NCBI GenBank assembly: GCA_964617625.1
Contig: CAZTZL010000030.1
Coordinates: 1 to 38,680, forward strand
Origin: CAZTZL01 sp964617625
GTDB taxonomy: Bacteria; Zhuqueibacterota; QNDG01; DSAB01
DNA length: 38,680 nt
Direction of reading: 5' to 3'
Shown here: positions 6,966 to 15,133 of the stretch, piece by piece
How the letters are laid out: each line of letters opens with the position of its first letter
Numbering within the stretch: the first letter of the stretch is position 1
Translations under genes and position numbers: made by a program
Notes under the pieces: generated by a model
Told to the model about the DNA's origin: nothing
Databases searched by the model: none
What the model saw: the letters and a program-made list of their open reading frames with translations, nothing else

Positions 6966-7403
6966 TTACTTTGAGGATTCGTTTATCAATTTTCTGATGA
7001 TGTCAAGTACAATTTCCATATTTGTCGTTTTCAAGACATAAGCGTCTGCGCCGCATTTATTTGCGAGGACAGCATCTTTGTCCGTATCGCTGCACGTCAG
7101 GATGAGTACCGGAATGTGGCTGAGGGCTTTATCGAATTTAATCATGCGGCACACCTTATGTCCCATGTTCTTGTCGAGATGGGTTTGAGCCAGCTCTTCA
7201 GGCGGTGTCATTTCCGGGAGCGACAGGTCCAGAAGAATAAGATCCGGAATAATGTCTTTTGCCAGTTCAAATCCTTTGAGTCCGTCCTGTGCGATGGTCG
7301 CCTTGTATCCGTTTAATTCCAGGCGAATCTTTAACATATTTGCAAATGAGATTTCATCCTCAATGATAAGAATGTTTTTTTTCGATGTATCATCGATTAT
7401 CAT
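6966..7403 (-). CDS. Receiver-only response regulator with an insertion
   Basis: 145 residues, ATG at 7403 preceded by AAGGAGAA at 7-base spacing. CheY-like receiver: IIEDE pocket, Asp in LILLDLSLPEM, Thr in LILTCSD, Lys in YVLKTT. The usual Pro after the Lys is replaced by Thr. Between the acceptor Asp loop and the following helix there is an extra segment of about 15 residues (TPPEELAQTHLDKNMGH) that ordinary receivers lack. There is no output domain. 42 bases separate it from the previous gene of the block, so co-transcription is likely. Confidence 0.9.
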   Translation of the reverse strand: MIIDDTSKKNILIIEDEISFANMLKIRLELNGYKATIAQDGLKGFELAKDIIPDLILLDLSLPEMTPPEELAQTHLDKNMGHKVCRMIKFDKALSHIPVLILTCSDTDKDAVLANKCGADAYVLKTTNMEIVLDIIRKLINESSK

Positions 7404-7445
7404 TCTGTGTTCTCCTTTTATCGAAAATAGCAGATCCTGATATTT

Positions 7446-7844
7446 TTAGATATCGAGGGTCTCCCGTATTTTTTTTATGAACTTTTCCGGTTCATACGGT
7501 TTAGTAAATATTGCGGATACTTTGTATTTGTTTGCTTTCTCGATTATTTCCTGGTCGACGATTTTCCCCGTTAATATAATAACGGGTGTATTCTTTTTGG
7601 TGACATAATTTCGCATCGTTTGAAGTAATTGGAATCCTCCTCCGGCCGGCATCATCAAATCAAGGATAATCAAATCATGATCGCCGCGAAGGACCTCTCT
7701 TGTGCTGCTCGCAGCGTCCACACTTTTGCTGTAGGTATCCATTGAGATTGTGACATCAAAACCTTCAAGTTCCAGTCTGTTTCTTACCATTTCAGCAAAT
7801 TCCAATTCATCTTCAACAAGAAGGATTTTTTTATTTTGATTCAT
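7446..7844 (-). CDS. Receiver-only response regulator
   Basis: 132 residues, ATG at 7844 with GAGG about 8 bases upstream. Single receiver domain: LLVEDE pocket, Asp in LIILDLMMPAGGG, Thr in IILTGK, Lys in FTKPYEP. The glycine-rich loop after the Asp and the TGK in place of the usual T(S)xx are shared with the next gene (7898-8275), marking the two as recent paralogues. There is no DNA-binding or enzymatic output. An insert of about seven residues (SSTREVL region) lies before the acceptor Asp compared with its neighbour. Confidence 0.9.
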   Translation of the reverse strand: MNQNKKILLVEDELEFAEMVRNRLELEGFDVTISMDTYSKSVDAASSTREVLRGDHDLIILDLMMPAGGGFQLLQTMRNYVTKKNTPVIILTGKIVDQEIIEKANKYKVSAIFTKPYEPEKFIKKIRETLDI

Positions 7845-7897
7845 GAATTTGTCCTCTACTATCCTTTTGACTTTTCCCTTAGGAAATCTCTGCCAAA

Positions 7898-8275
7898 TTA
7901 TTTGGTTAACAGTTCATTGATTTTACCAAGAAATTGAGCCGGATCGTACGGTTTGATGAAAATATCTGCGATGTGATAGTCGTCCAGTTTTTTCTTTAAT
8001 TCGGCGGTTACGGTTTTCCCGGTTACAATAATTGCCGGAACAGCGGCCTTGTTCGGGTAGTCCTTGATTGCTTCAAGCAAGGTCATTCCTCCACCTCCCG
8101 GCATCATGAGGTCAAGGATAATGAGATCATAGGAATTATTCTTTATCTTGGATATTCCCTCGTTTGTGTCCGTGGCGATTGAAACAGAATAGCCGGTTAT
8201 TTCCAGACGGAGTTTTATCATTTCCGCAAATTGTATTTCATCTTCCACGACAAGAATTTCTTTTTTGACACCCAT
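7898..8275 (-). CDS. Receiver-only response regulator, paralogue of its neighbour
   Basis: 125 residues, ATG at 8275 preceded by AAGGGG at 7-8 bases. Single receiver domain: LVVEDE pocket, Asp in LIILDLMMPGGGG, Thr in IIVTGK, Lys in FIKPYDP. It shares the MMPxGGG loop, the VTGK/LTGK motif and the FAEM(V/I)..RLE start with the protein at 7446-7844, so a tandem duplication is likely. 55 bases downstream of the hybrid kinase gene, it may receive phosphate from that kinase. Confidence 0.9.
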   Translation of the reverse strand: MGVKKEILVVEDEIQFAEMIKLRLEITGYSVSIATDTNEGISKIKNNSYDLIILDLMMPGGGGMTLLEAIKDYPNKAAVPAIIVTGKTVTAELKKKLDDYHIADIFIKPYDPAQFLGKINELLTK

Positions 8276-8330
8276 GTATTTTCCCCTTCTCTATTTCAAT
8301 TGTTATGCAGTTAATCCATTTTATCTATTT

Positions 8331-9974
8331 TTATTGTTCCAAAATAAGTCCCCTGACTTTGTTTTTTAATTCGTCCGGCTCAAAGGGTTTTGTAATTGTC
8401 GGAATGACCGAATGTTTGTTTAATTGATTGAGAACCTGTTTGTTTACAGAATAAGCGCTCATGACAAGAATGGGGATGTTGACTGTACGCTGATCCTGTT
8501 TTAATCTTCCGATGACTTCGTATCCGCTGCTTTCCTTTAATCGAATATCCAGTATGATAAGAGAGGGCAATTCCTCAATTATTTTTTTTACGGCATTTTC
8601 TCCATCATTGGCCGAAAGGAACTGATAATTTTCATTGGCCAAAAGGCCCTCAATGACTTCAATCACATTTTCTTCATCGTCCACAATCATAATTTTTGGA
8701 AATGATATTTTGGGAATGGTGAACCGGAATGTAGCTCCTTTGCCCAATTCAGATTCTGCCCATATTTTCCCTTTATGTTTTTCTGCCAATCCCTTGCAGA
8801 TTGCCAATCCCAAACCGGTTCCTTTATAACCCGGTCCGTCCACACGGTCGATTTGCTCAAATTTTTGGAAGAGTTTGGGAATGTGTTTTTCATCAATACC
8901 AACGCCTGTATCGGAAACATAACACTCGATGTGATTGTTCCTGTCTTTAACACCGATTGTAATCGTATCGTCGCTCATTGTGAAATGCAGTGCATTATTC
9001 AATAAATTGTTGAAAATCTGAATTATTTTGTCTTCATCCGCATAGATCATAACCGGTTTCTTCGGAAGCCGTTTGATTAGCCGGATATCCTTTTTGTCTG
9101 TTTGAGGTTTGTATTCTTCATAAAGTTTTTCAACTGTTCGACATATTTCCATGGATCTTCTTCGAAGTTTTAGTTTCCCTTCTTCTATTTTTGAGACATC
9201 AAGGAGGTCGTTAACCAGATGGGTGAGTCGCTTTAAATTATTTTCAGTATCGGTCAATAATTTTTTCTGGACCGGGTTGAGTTGTCCCACTCTTTTATCC
9301 ATGCAGAGGGAAATCCCCTCTCTCATAATGGCAATGGGGGTTCGTAATTCATGAGATACGATTGAGAGAAAATCGTTTTTTACCTGATCGGTGCGTTTTA
9401 ATTTTGAGTTTGTTTCTTTCAGTTTTTGGTTGGCTGTTTCCAGTTCCCGTTTTTTTTGCAGCACAATTTCATAGGTGGAAAATAGCAGGTCGACAATCTG
9501 AATACGGTTTGAATTGATCAAGTATTTTTGACCAGCAAAAAAGATTTCCAAACCGAGATTTGCGAAAGAATGTTTCCTCAGTTCACGGTTCGTGACAATG
9601 TATTGAATGTGTGAAAGGATGTAATCTTTGTCATAAGGTTTGGTGATAAAATGATCCGCTCCGCATTCCAATCCTTTAATGATATCTTTCGGATCGGAAA
9701 GCTGTGTAAGAAGGATAACGGGAATCTCTTTGTGCTGTTCGCTTTTTTTAATATTTTTACATAGTTCATAACCGTCCATGCCAGGCATGATAATATCGCT
9801 TATAATAATCGAAGGTTTTGTCGTTTGAAGCAGCCGGAGGGCGTCTTTTCCCGTATTGACAATAGTCACACGATAGGCGTGCGATTCGAGAGTCCGACGA
9901 AGCTGCAGGGCCTGACTCGGGCTGTCTTCCACAATAAGAATATTGATTTCGCGAACCGAATTATGATTGTCCAA
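8331..9974 (-). CDS. Soluble hybrid histidine kinase, REC-HisKA-HATPase-REC
   Basis: 547 residues. Start is a TTG at 9974 with GGGAG 11 bases before it; there is no earlier in-frame ATG and no ATG before the first domain. Order: receiver 1 (about 8-125, Asp60, Thr90, Lys112), a linker and coiled coil (about 130-198), HisKA with His208 in SHELRTP, HATPase_c (about 300-423) with N box NNLLNNALHF, DTGVGID and GTGLGLA, then receiver 2 (about 430-545, Asp in LIILDIRL). There is no membrane segment, so it is cytoplasmic and its input is probably receiver 1, as in phosphorelay kinases. Kinase core and receiver 2 are close paralogues of the membrane kinase upstream (10141-11721). It overlaps a possible small gene (9961-10140) by 14 bases. 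Confidence 0.9.
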   Translation of the reverse strand: MDNHNSVREINILIVEDSPSQALQLRRTLESHAYRVTIVNTGKDALRLLQTTKPSIIISDIIMPGMDGYELCKNIKKSEQHKEIPVILLTQLSDPKDIIKGLECGADHFITKPYDKDYILSHIQYIVTNRELRKHSFANLGLEIFFAGQKYLINSNRIQIVDLLFSTYEIVLQKKRELETANQKLKETNSKLKRTDQVKNDFLSIVSHELRTPIAIMREGISLCMDKRVGQLNPVQKKLLTDTENNLKRLTHLVNDLLDVSKIEEGKLKLRRRSMEICRTVEKLYEEYKPQTDKKDIRLIKRLPKKPVMIYADEDKIIQIFNNLLNNALHFTMSDDTITIGVKDRNNHIECYVSDTGVGIDEKHIPKLFQKFEQIDRVDGPGYKGTGLGLAICKGLAEKHKGKIWAESELGKGATFRFTIPKISFPKIMIVDDEENVIEVIEGLLANENYQFLSANDGENAVKKIIEELPSLIILDIRLKESSGYEVIGRLKQDQRTVNIPILVMSAYSVNKQVLNQLNKHSVIPTITKPFEPDELKNKVRGLILEQ

Positions 9975-10140
9975 TATTATTTTTTCTCCCGCTCAAAAGG
10001 AATCTCTCTGATGATGCTGTTATAGTTTCACCTGAGGTGATTGAGGATTTTGATCCATGTTTCTTTGGACAATTATTCTTTGTATTTTTAATACTTTGTT
10101 GCTTTGCTTCCAGAAGAAGATTTTTTACAGTGTTGTTCAT
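9961..10140 (-). CDS. Possible small gene linking two kinase genes, 59 residues
   Basis: The ATG at 10140 directly abuts the TAA of the membrane kinase (TAAATG), and the frame runs 59 codons to a TAA at 9961-9963, overlapping the TTG start of the next kinase by 14 bases. It fills the whole 166-base space between the two kinase genes. The product is polar and basic (Lys, Asn, Ser-rich, one Cys, no membrane segment) and starts MNNTVKNLLLEAKQQ. I recognise no domain. There is no independent ribosome binding site; translation would depend on coupling to the upstream stop. It may be a real coupling peptide or simply a chance frame in a leader. Confidence 0.3.
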   Translation of the reverse strand: MNNTVKNLLLEAKQQSIKNTKNNCPKKHGSKSSITSGETITASSERFLLSGRKNNIGQS

Positions 10141-11721
10141 TTATTCTGCCAATATTTCTTTAACTTTCGATCGCAATATTTCTCTGTCAAAAGGTTTGGC
10201 TATAATCGGGAACACCATGTGATTATTAAAACCATCCAATCTCTTTCTGTCAACACTGAATGCACTCATTATAATTAATGGAATATTTTGCGTTCTTTTA
10301 TCATGTTTCAGCCTTCCCAATACTTCGTATCCGTTCATTCCAGGAAGTTTCATGTCAAGTATAATCAGGGAAGGTTTTTCTGAAATGGCTTTTTCAAGAG
10401 CTGAATGTCCGTCTTTCGCTTCCGTAATTTGGTACTTGTCTTCCATCAGGAATTCCTGGATGATTTCTATGATTTTTTCTTCATCATCAACGATCAGAAT
10501 TTTTGGAATGGGTGGTTTTTTTAATGTAAAAGTGAAGGTAGATCCTGCTCCGACACTGGAACGGACATGGATTGTTCCGCCATGTTTTTCAACCAGTCCT
10601 TTTGTGATCGCCAGTCCCAGTCCGGTACCTTTATATCCCGAACCGCTTAAACGGCCGACTTGCTCGAATTTTGAAAATAATCTATTGATATTTTCCTCGG
10701 AGATACCAATGCCCGTATCTGATACATGGCATTCGATATCATTTTCATTATCTATAATTTCAATAGTAATGCTGCCGTTTTCGTTTGAAAATCGAATGGC
10801 ATTGCTCATTAAATTATTAAATATTTGGGTGACTTTATCTTCGTCGACAAAAAGGGTCAAAGGTCGTTCCGGAAGTTTTGTTACGATCTGTATCCCTCTT
10901 TTCTGTGCCTGAGGATCGTAATTTGATTTTACTTTATCAACAATACTGCAAATATCAACGGAACTTCTTCTGAGCGTCAATTTACCTTCCTCGATTCTCG
11001 AAAGGTCAAGCAAGTCCGTCACGAGGCGATTGAGCCGATCAATATTGCTTTGTGTATCGTTGAGTAATTTACGCTGGGTTGGATTCAAAGATCCCACGCC
11101 CTCGTTCAGGCAAAGTGAAACACCTTCCCGCATGATGGCAATGGGAGTTCGCAGTTCATGAGAAACCGTGGATAAAAAATCGCTTTTTAACTGATCCAGT
11201 TCCTTGAGACGCCGATTTGTTAATTTTAAATTCTCTTCGTTTTTTCTTCTTTCATTAAAAAGATTTTGCGTGTAAAAACAGAACAGCAGGAGAAAACAGA
11301 CTGCCAGAAAACGGGTCCAAAAACTGAGAGTATTTGGAGAGAGAATAGTCTGGAAAATAGTATTCTCCGGATGGAGCAGTAAATCGCGAATCGATTCAAT
11401 AGCCCAATATGCAATAGCGAATATTATTCCCGCCCATATAATATTTGTTTTAGCATACTTTTCTTTTGTCTCTTTTTTAATGTCCAATTTTGTTCTTATT
11501 GATTGTGTGTATATTCCAAATAAAAGCAAAATAAGGACGACCAGAATTCGTGTCCAGAATCCTACCGGGTCTGTGATGAAAATCCGGTTGAACAGGTTCC
11601 CTTTTTCAAAAATGAAAACATCGCGAATTGCCTCAATAATCCAGTAGGCAACTCCAAAAAGGAGACTGACGAAAATGAAATTGATCGTCATTTTTTTCCT
11701 GATTTTGATTTTCTGTACCAT
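10141..11721 (-). CDS. Membrane hybrid histidine kinase with duplicated membrane sensor module
   Basis: 526 residues, ATG at 11721 with AGGA 6-8 bases upstream. The N-terminus holds four transmembrane helices built as two copies of one module with an exact 79-residue period: AYWIIEAIRD at 25 and AYWAIESIRD at 104, FWTR at 55 and 134, YTQ at 71 and 150. Then a short coil, HisKA with His188 in SHELRTP, HATPase_c (NNLMSNAIRF, DTGIGIS, GTGLGLA) and a C-terminal receiver (about 405-523, Asp in LIILDMKLPGMNG, Lys in AKPFD). The kinase and receiver closely match the soluble hybrid kinase just downstream (8331-9974), pointing to duplication followed by exchange of input domains. The signal sensed by the membrane module is unknown. 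Confidence 0.92.
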   Translation of the reverse strand: MVQKIKIRKKMTINFIFVSLLFGVAYWIIEAIRDVFIFEKGNLFNRIFITDPVGFWTRILVVLILLLFGIYTQSIRTKLDIKKETKEKYAKTNIIWAGIIFAIAYWAIESIRDLLLHPENTIFQTILSPNTLSFWTRFLAVCFLLLFCFYTQNLFNERRKNEENLKLTNRRLKELDQLKSDFLSTVSHELRTPIAIMREGVSLCLNEGVGSLNPTQRKLLNDTQSNIDRLNRLVTDLLDLSRIEEGKLTLRRSSVDICSIVDKVKSNYDPQAQKRGIQIVTKLPERPLTLFVDEDKVTQIFNNLMSNAIRFSNENGSITIEIIDNENDIECHVSDTGIGISEENINRLFSKFEQVGRLSGSGYKGTGLGLAITKGLVEKHGGTIHVRSSVGAGSTFTFTLKKPPIPKILIVDDEEKIIEIIQEFLMEDKYQITEAKDGHSALEKAISEKPSLIILDMKLPGMNGYEVLGRLKHDKRTQNIPLIIMSAFSVDRKRLDGFNNHMVFPIIAKPFDREILRSKVKEILAE

Positions 11722-11881
11722 CTTTTTATCCTGTAATGAATTTTATTTAAAATAAATGCCGATGAATTGAGCCTCTGCGCCAGGATGGAACCATATTTAA
11801 TATTTAAAATTATAAATTGTGCAATATTTATACCATGAACGGGAATTATTTCGAATTTTTTCTACAGTTATAAAAACCTGA

Positions 11882-13765
11882 TTAATCTTCGTTCCAATTT
11901 ATCGAGTTTGTCGTGTTTTCGTTGTTTATTGGCACGGTAAAAAAGAATGTCGATCCTTTTCCAGGTTTCGATTCGATCCATATTTGACCATTGTGGCGAT
12001 CAATGATTTTTTTGCATATGGCAAGTCCGATGCCTGTTCCTGCATATTCTCCGTGAGAATGGAGTTTTTGAAAAATCATAAAAATTTTATCATAATACCG
12101 GGGATTTATTCCAATCCCGTTGTCCTTGATTGAAAACAACCAATATTGTTGGTTTTTTTTCGCTTTGATTTGAATCCTTGGTGTTTCAATGTTGCGGAAT
12201 TTAATTGCATTATCAATGAGTGCTTTAAACAATTCCCGGAACTGGACTGGATCGACCTGAATTTCCGGCAGTTCGTTATAAGTGATAATGGCATTGTTAT
12301 GATCGATCAATGGTTTTAATCTGTTTGTCGCTTCTTTAATAATTTTTGAGCAGTCTGTTAAAACGAAAGGTTTTCCATTGATATTCAGTCTGGAGTAGAT
12401 AAGCAGGTCATTAAGCAGTCTTTTCATCCGATTTGCTCCATCCACAGCAAAGTCAATAAATTCTATGGCTTCGGAATCGAGTTTATCGGCGTAACGTTTC
12501 TTTAAAAGTTCGACATAACTGGCTATCATGCGAAGAGGTTCCTGGAGATCATGGGCAGAGATGTGAGTAAATTGTTCCAATTCCTTCACATATTTTTTTA
12601 GTTCTGCCGTTGTCCACATAATTTTTTGTTCGGCTCTTTTTCTTTCTGTAATATCGACTCCGTTTACAAGGAATCCGGTCGGGGTTTCCTTTTCATATAG
12701 AAATACTTTTTCCGAATGAAAAAGGATGGTATGAATTGAACCGTCTTTCGCAATAATATCCACATCCAATTCAGGGGTGTCTTTAACTTTAATATCTTTT
12801 TTTAGGTGCGCGGCCATTTTATTTTTATGTTCGTGCGTGATAAGGTCCATTATGTTCTTGCCGATAAGGTTATCTTTTGAATATCCGTATTTTTTGATTG
12901 CGGGCTGATTCACGTTTAATATTTTACCATCCATTCCAAGAATCATGTGAATAATCGGGCTCTCTTCAAATAGAAATTTATATTTTTCCTCCGATTTTCG
13001 AAGAGCATCTTCAGCGTGTTTTCGGCTTGTAATATCCCTCGCTATTCCAAGTACAAGTGTTTGTCCCTTGATTTTTACAAGATGGGTTCTGATTTCAACA
13101 TCTACTTTTCCCCCATTTTTGCTATTTAATTGAAAGTCATCCGGTCCCGTGGGATATTTTAATGTATTTTTTTCCAGCAATTTAGTTGCTTTTAAAATTT
13201 GTTTTGGTGATAACAATTTCATCTTTAAAAAACTTTTTCCAATAAGTTCTTCCTTTTTATATCCGATAAGCGTCTCGGCTGCCCGGTTACCATCGATAAA
13301 AGTTCCTTTCAGATCACTCATGTAGTATGCATCGGGTGCATGCTCAAACAAAATCTTAAACCGTTCTTCGTTTTCTCTACATTTTTTTTCCATTTTATGA
13401 CGGTAAAGGGCCATTTCAATCGTCGAATGGAGTTCTTTTATTTCAAACGGTTTGGTAATATAACCAAAGGGCTCGGTTATCTTCGCTCTTGTTAGTGTTT
13501 CCTTGTCAGCGTATGCGGTAAGATATATTATAGGAATGTCAAGGTTCCGGCGGATTCTTCTTGATGCTTCGATACCGTCCATTTTTCCTTTTAATATAAT
13601 ATCCATTAATATCAGATCAGGTTTTATCAATTTCGCTTTTCTGATCGCTCCTGTTCCAGTGGATTCGATTGAAGTTGCATGATATCCCAATCTATTTATC
13701 ATGATCTGTATATTTTTTGATATAATACTTTCGTCTTCAACGATCATGATTTTTGTATCCGGCAT
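11882..13765 (-). CDS. Histidine kinase, REC-PAS-PAS-HisKA-HATPase
   Basis: 627 residues, ATG at 13765 with AAGGA about 9 bases upstream. Order: receiver (3-118; Asp55 in LILMDIIL, Thr83, Lys105 in TKPFE), PAS 1 (about 132-250, ends ARDITSRKHAE), PAS 2 (about 262-380, ends VDITERKRAE), coil, HisKA with His405 in SAHDLQEPLRM, and HATPase_c (KALIDNAIKF, IKDNGIGI, GTGIGLAICKK). There are no membrane segments. The SAHDLQEP phospho-site belongs to the group also seen in phytochrome-like kinases. The order receiver first, sensor next, kinase last is shared with the kinases at 15134 and 16603, so all three are probably driven by another kinase or by phosphorelay as well as by PAS ligands. Confidence 0.92.
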   Translation of the reverse strand: MPDTKIMIVEDESIISKNIQIMINRLGYHATSIESTGTGAIRKAKLIKPDLILMDIILKGKMDGIEASRRIRRNLDIPIIYLTAYADKETLTRAKITEPFGYITKPFEIKELHSTIEMALYRHKMEKKCRENEERFKILFEHAPDAYYMSDLKGTFIDGNRAAETLIGYKKEELIGKSFLKMKLLSPKQILKATKLLEKNTLKYPTGPDDFQLNSKNGGKVDVEIRTHLVKIKGQTLVLGIARDITSRKHAEDALRKSEEKYKFLFEESPIIHMILGMDGKILNVNQPAIKKYGYSKDNLIGKNIMDLITHEHKNKMAAHLKKDIKVKDTPELDVDIIAKDGSIHTILFHSEKVFLYEKETPTGFLVNGVDITERKRAEQKIMWTTAELKKYVKELEQFTHISAHDLQEPLRMIASYVELLKKRYADKLDSEAIEFIDFAVDGANRMKRLLNDLLIYSRLNINGKPFVLTDCSKIIKEATNRLKPLIDHNNAIITYNELPEIQVDPVQFRELFKALIDNAIKFRNIETPRIQIKAKKNQQYWLFSIKDNGIGINPRYYDKIFMIFQKLHSHGEYAGTGIGLAICKKIIDRHNGQIWIESKPGKGSTFFFTVPINNENTTNSINWNED

Positions 13766-13836
13766 TGCAGTTGTCCTTCCTTGGTAAACAGGTTTGTTTA
13801 AAAGAACAGTGCTGATTATAAATCGCTTATTAATTT

Positions 13837-14193
13837 CTAATTAAGTTTTTGAAATAAGTTGATTAATGTTTCGAATTCAGTCGATTTGTCGAAGAAATAG
13901 TCCGCTCCGGCTTCTTCACATTTCTTCCGGTATTGCGGATATGGAAAATTTGTGAATATAATTATCCGAGGAGAAGGTTCTTGTTGTTTGATTTTTGGAA
14001 TGATTTCGATGCCGCTGCCACCCGGCATTTGAATGTCAAGAATAACCATGTCAGGTTTTAGTTTTTGAATTGAATACAGTGCATCTTTACTGTTTGCTGC
14101 CTGACCGATAATCTGAATTCCGGAAAGTTCGTCAAGCATTTCAATTACACGTTCACGAAGTACGTTGGAATCATCAACAACAATAACTTTCAT
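13837..14193 (-). CDS. Receiver-only response regulator
   Basis: 118 residues, ATG at 14193 with only a weak GAGAA-type site upstream. A single receiver: VVDDSNVLRERV pocket, Asp in MVILDIQMPGGSG, Thr in IIFTNFPYPQY, Lys in FFDKSTEFE. The FTNFPYPQYR and CEEAGADYFFDKS segments match receivers of the NarL type, yet the HTH is missing, so it seems to be a truncated or specialised relative. It is the first gene after a 267-base intergenic region and 71 bases upstream of the PAS kinase gene. Confidence 0.9.
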   Translation of the reverse strand: MKVIVVDDSNVLRERVIEMLDELSGIQIIGQAANSKDALYSIQKLKPDMVILDIQMPGGSGIEIIPKIKQQEPSPRIIIFTNFPYPQYRKKCEEAGADYFFDKSTEFETLINLFQKLN

Positions 14194-14460
14194 AAATATT
14201 TTCTCAAAGGCGTTAGTTTTAACGTTTTAATGGTAACAATCTGCTGCAGAATAAAAAAGAGGAATAATACCTTGTTTTTTGAGAGTATTTTGGCACAACC
14301 TATGTAGGTGTTTGTCCTACGTGAGCGTTTGTGAAATTATATCACGAAAGCGCGGAATAGAAATTCTTGTTTGTTACGTCCTAAATTGATATCAAATACG
14401 TGCTGAAAAAATAAAAGGAATGTATATACAAGGCGGGTATTTTTTTATGATATTGCAGGT
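14194..14460. other. 267-base intergenic region inside the two-component block
   Basis: This is the largest non-coding space of the block and probably a transcript boundary. The minus strand has a TATAAT at 14336-14341 without a good -35, and about 15-35 bases further along an inverted repeat at 14302-14322. No terminator or small gene is evident. Confidence 0.4.
14302..14322. promoter_or_regulatory. Inverted repeat, candidate LuxR/NarL-type operator
   Basis: ATGTAGG, 7 bases, CCTACGT forms an imperfect inverted repeat (six of seven positions pair) of the half-site AYGTAGG. It lies between the LuxR-type regulator gene and the next minus-strand gene, just downstream of a TATAAT (14336-14341, minus). 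Its size and symmetry suit a dimeric NarL/LuxR-type regulator such as the adjacent one. There is no T-run, so a terminator is unlikely. Confidence 0.35.
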
Positions 14461-15102
14461 TTATACTGATTGTTCGGTTAGGCCATGTTGAATTGCATAA
14501 TGCATGAGTTCGGAATTGTTTTTCATTTTCATTTTTTCGAGAATACGAGATCGATAGGTGCTTACCGTTTTTTCGCTTAGGCACAGTTCATTGGCGATTG
14601 CGTTTACTGTTTTACCGGAGGCAATTAATTTTAATACTTGAAATTCGCGGTCCGAAAGTATCTCGTACAAAGGCTTTTCTGTATTTTCATCGATGGCCAG
14701 CACCAGCTTTTCAGCGAGAGAATACGTGATATATTTCCCGCCGGTTGAAATTTTCCGTATGGCATTTATCAGTTCGTCCGGCGCACTTTCTTTTGTTAAA
14801 TAGCCTGAAGCGCCTGACCGTAAAACACGGATAGCGTACTGTTCTTCAGGATAAATACTTAAAATCAACACGGGTAATTTGGGCTTTTTTGAATGGATTG
14901 ATTTCAGAACTTCAATTCCGTTCATCCCGGGCATGGAAATGTCCAGAATAATAACATCAAAATGTTGTTTATCGAATTTATCCAGAACCTCCTGTCCATT
15001 ACGGGCTTCATCGGCCACAGTGATATCACACGTATCACTGACAATCTGTTTCAATCCTTCTCTAACAATTGTATGGTCATCTGCGATCATCACTTTGATC
15101 AT
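14461..15102 (-). CDS. LuxR/NarL-family response regulator
   Basis: 213 residues, ATG at 15102 with AGGAAGGAAA upstream. Receiver (about 1-118: IADDH pocket, Asp in VIILDISMPGMNG, Ser in LILSIYPEEQYA, Lys in YLTKESAP) followed by a LuxR-type helix-turn-helix (about 145-208: LSDREFQVLKLIASGKTVNAIA, then LSEKTVSTYRSRILEKM). This is the only DNA-binding output protein in the whole block. It follows the NarX-like kinase gene by 31 bases, a classic kinase/regulator pair, and probably is its direct partner. Confidence 0.95.
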   Translation of the reverse strand: MIKVMIADDHTIVREGLKQIVSDTCDITVADEARNGQEVLDKFDKQHFDVIILDISMPGMNGIEVLKSIHSKKPKLPVLILSIYPEEQYAIRVLRSGASGYLTKESAPDELINAIRKISTGGKYITYSLAEKLVLAIDENTEKPLYEILSDREFQVLKLIASGKTVNAIANELCLSEKTVSTYRSRILEKMKMKNNSELMHYAIQHGLTEQSV

Positions 15103-15133
15103 GCAAAGTTTCCTTCCTGCAGGAAGTGGTTTT

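Noticed and set aside
14291..14308. Possible sigma-54 promoter (TGGCAC near 14291)
   Set aside because: The -12 GC is missing (GT at that distance) and it points to the plus strand, where no gene follows.
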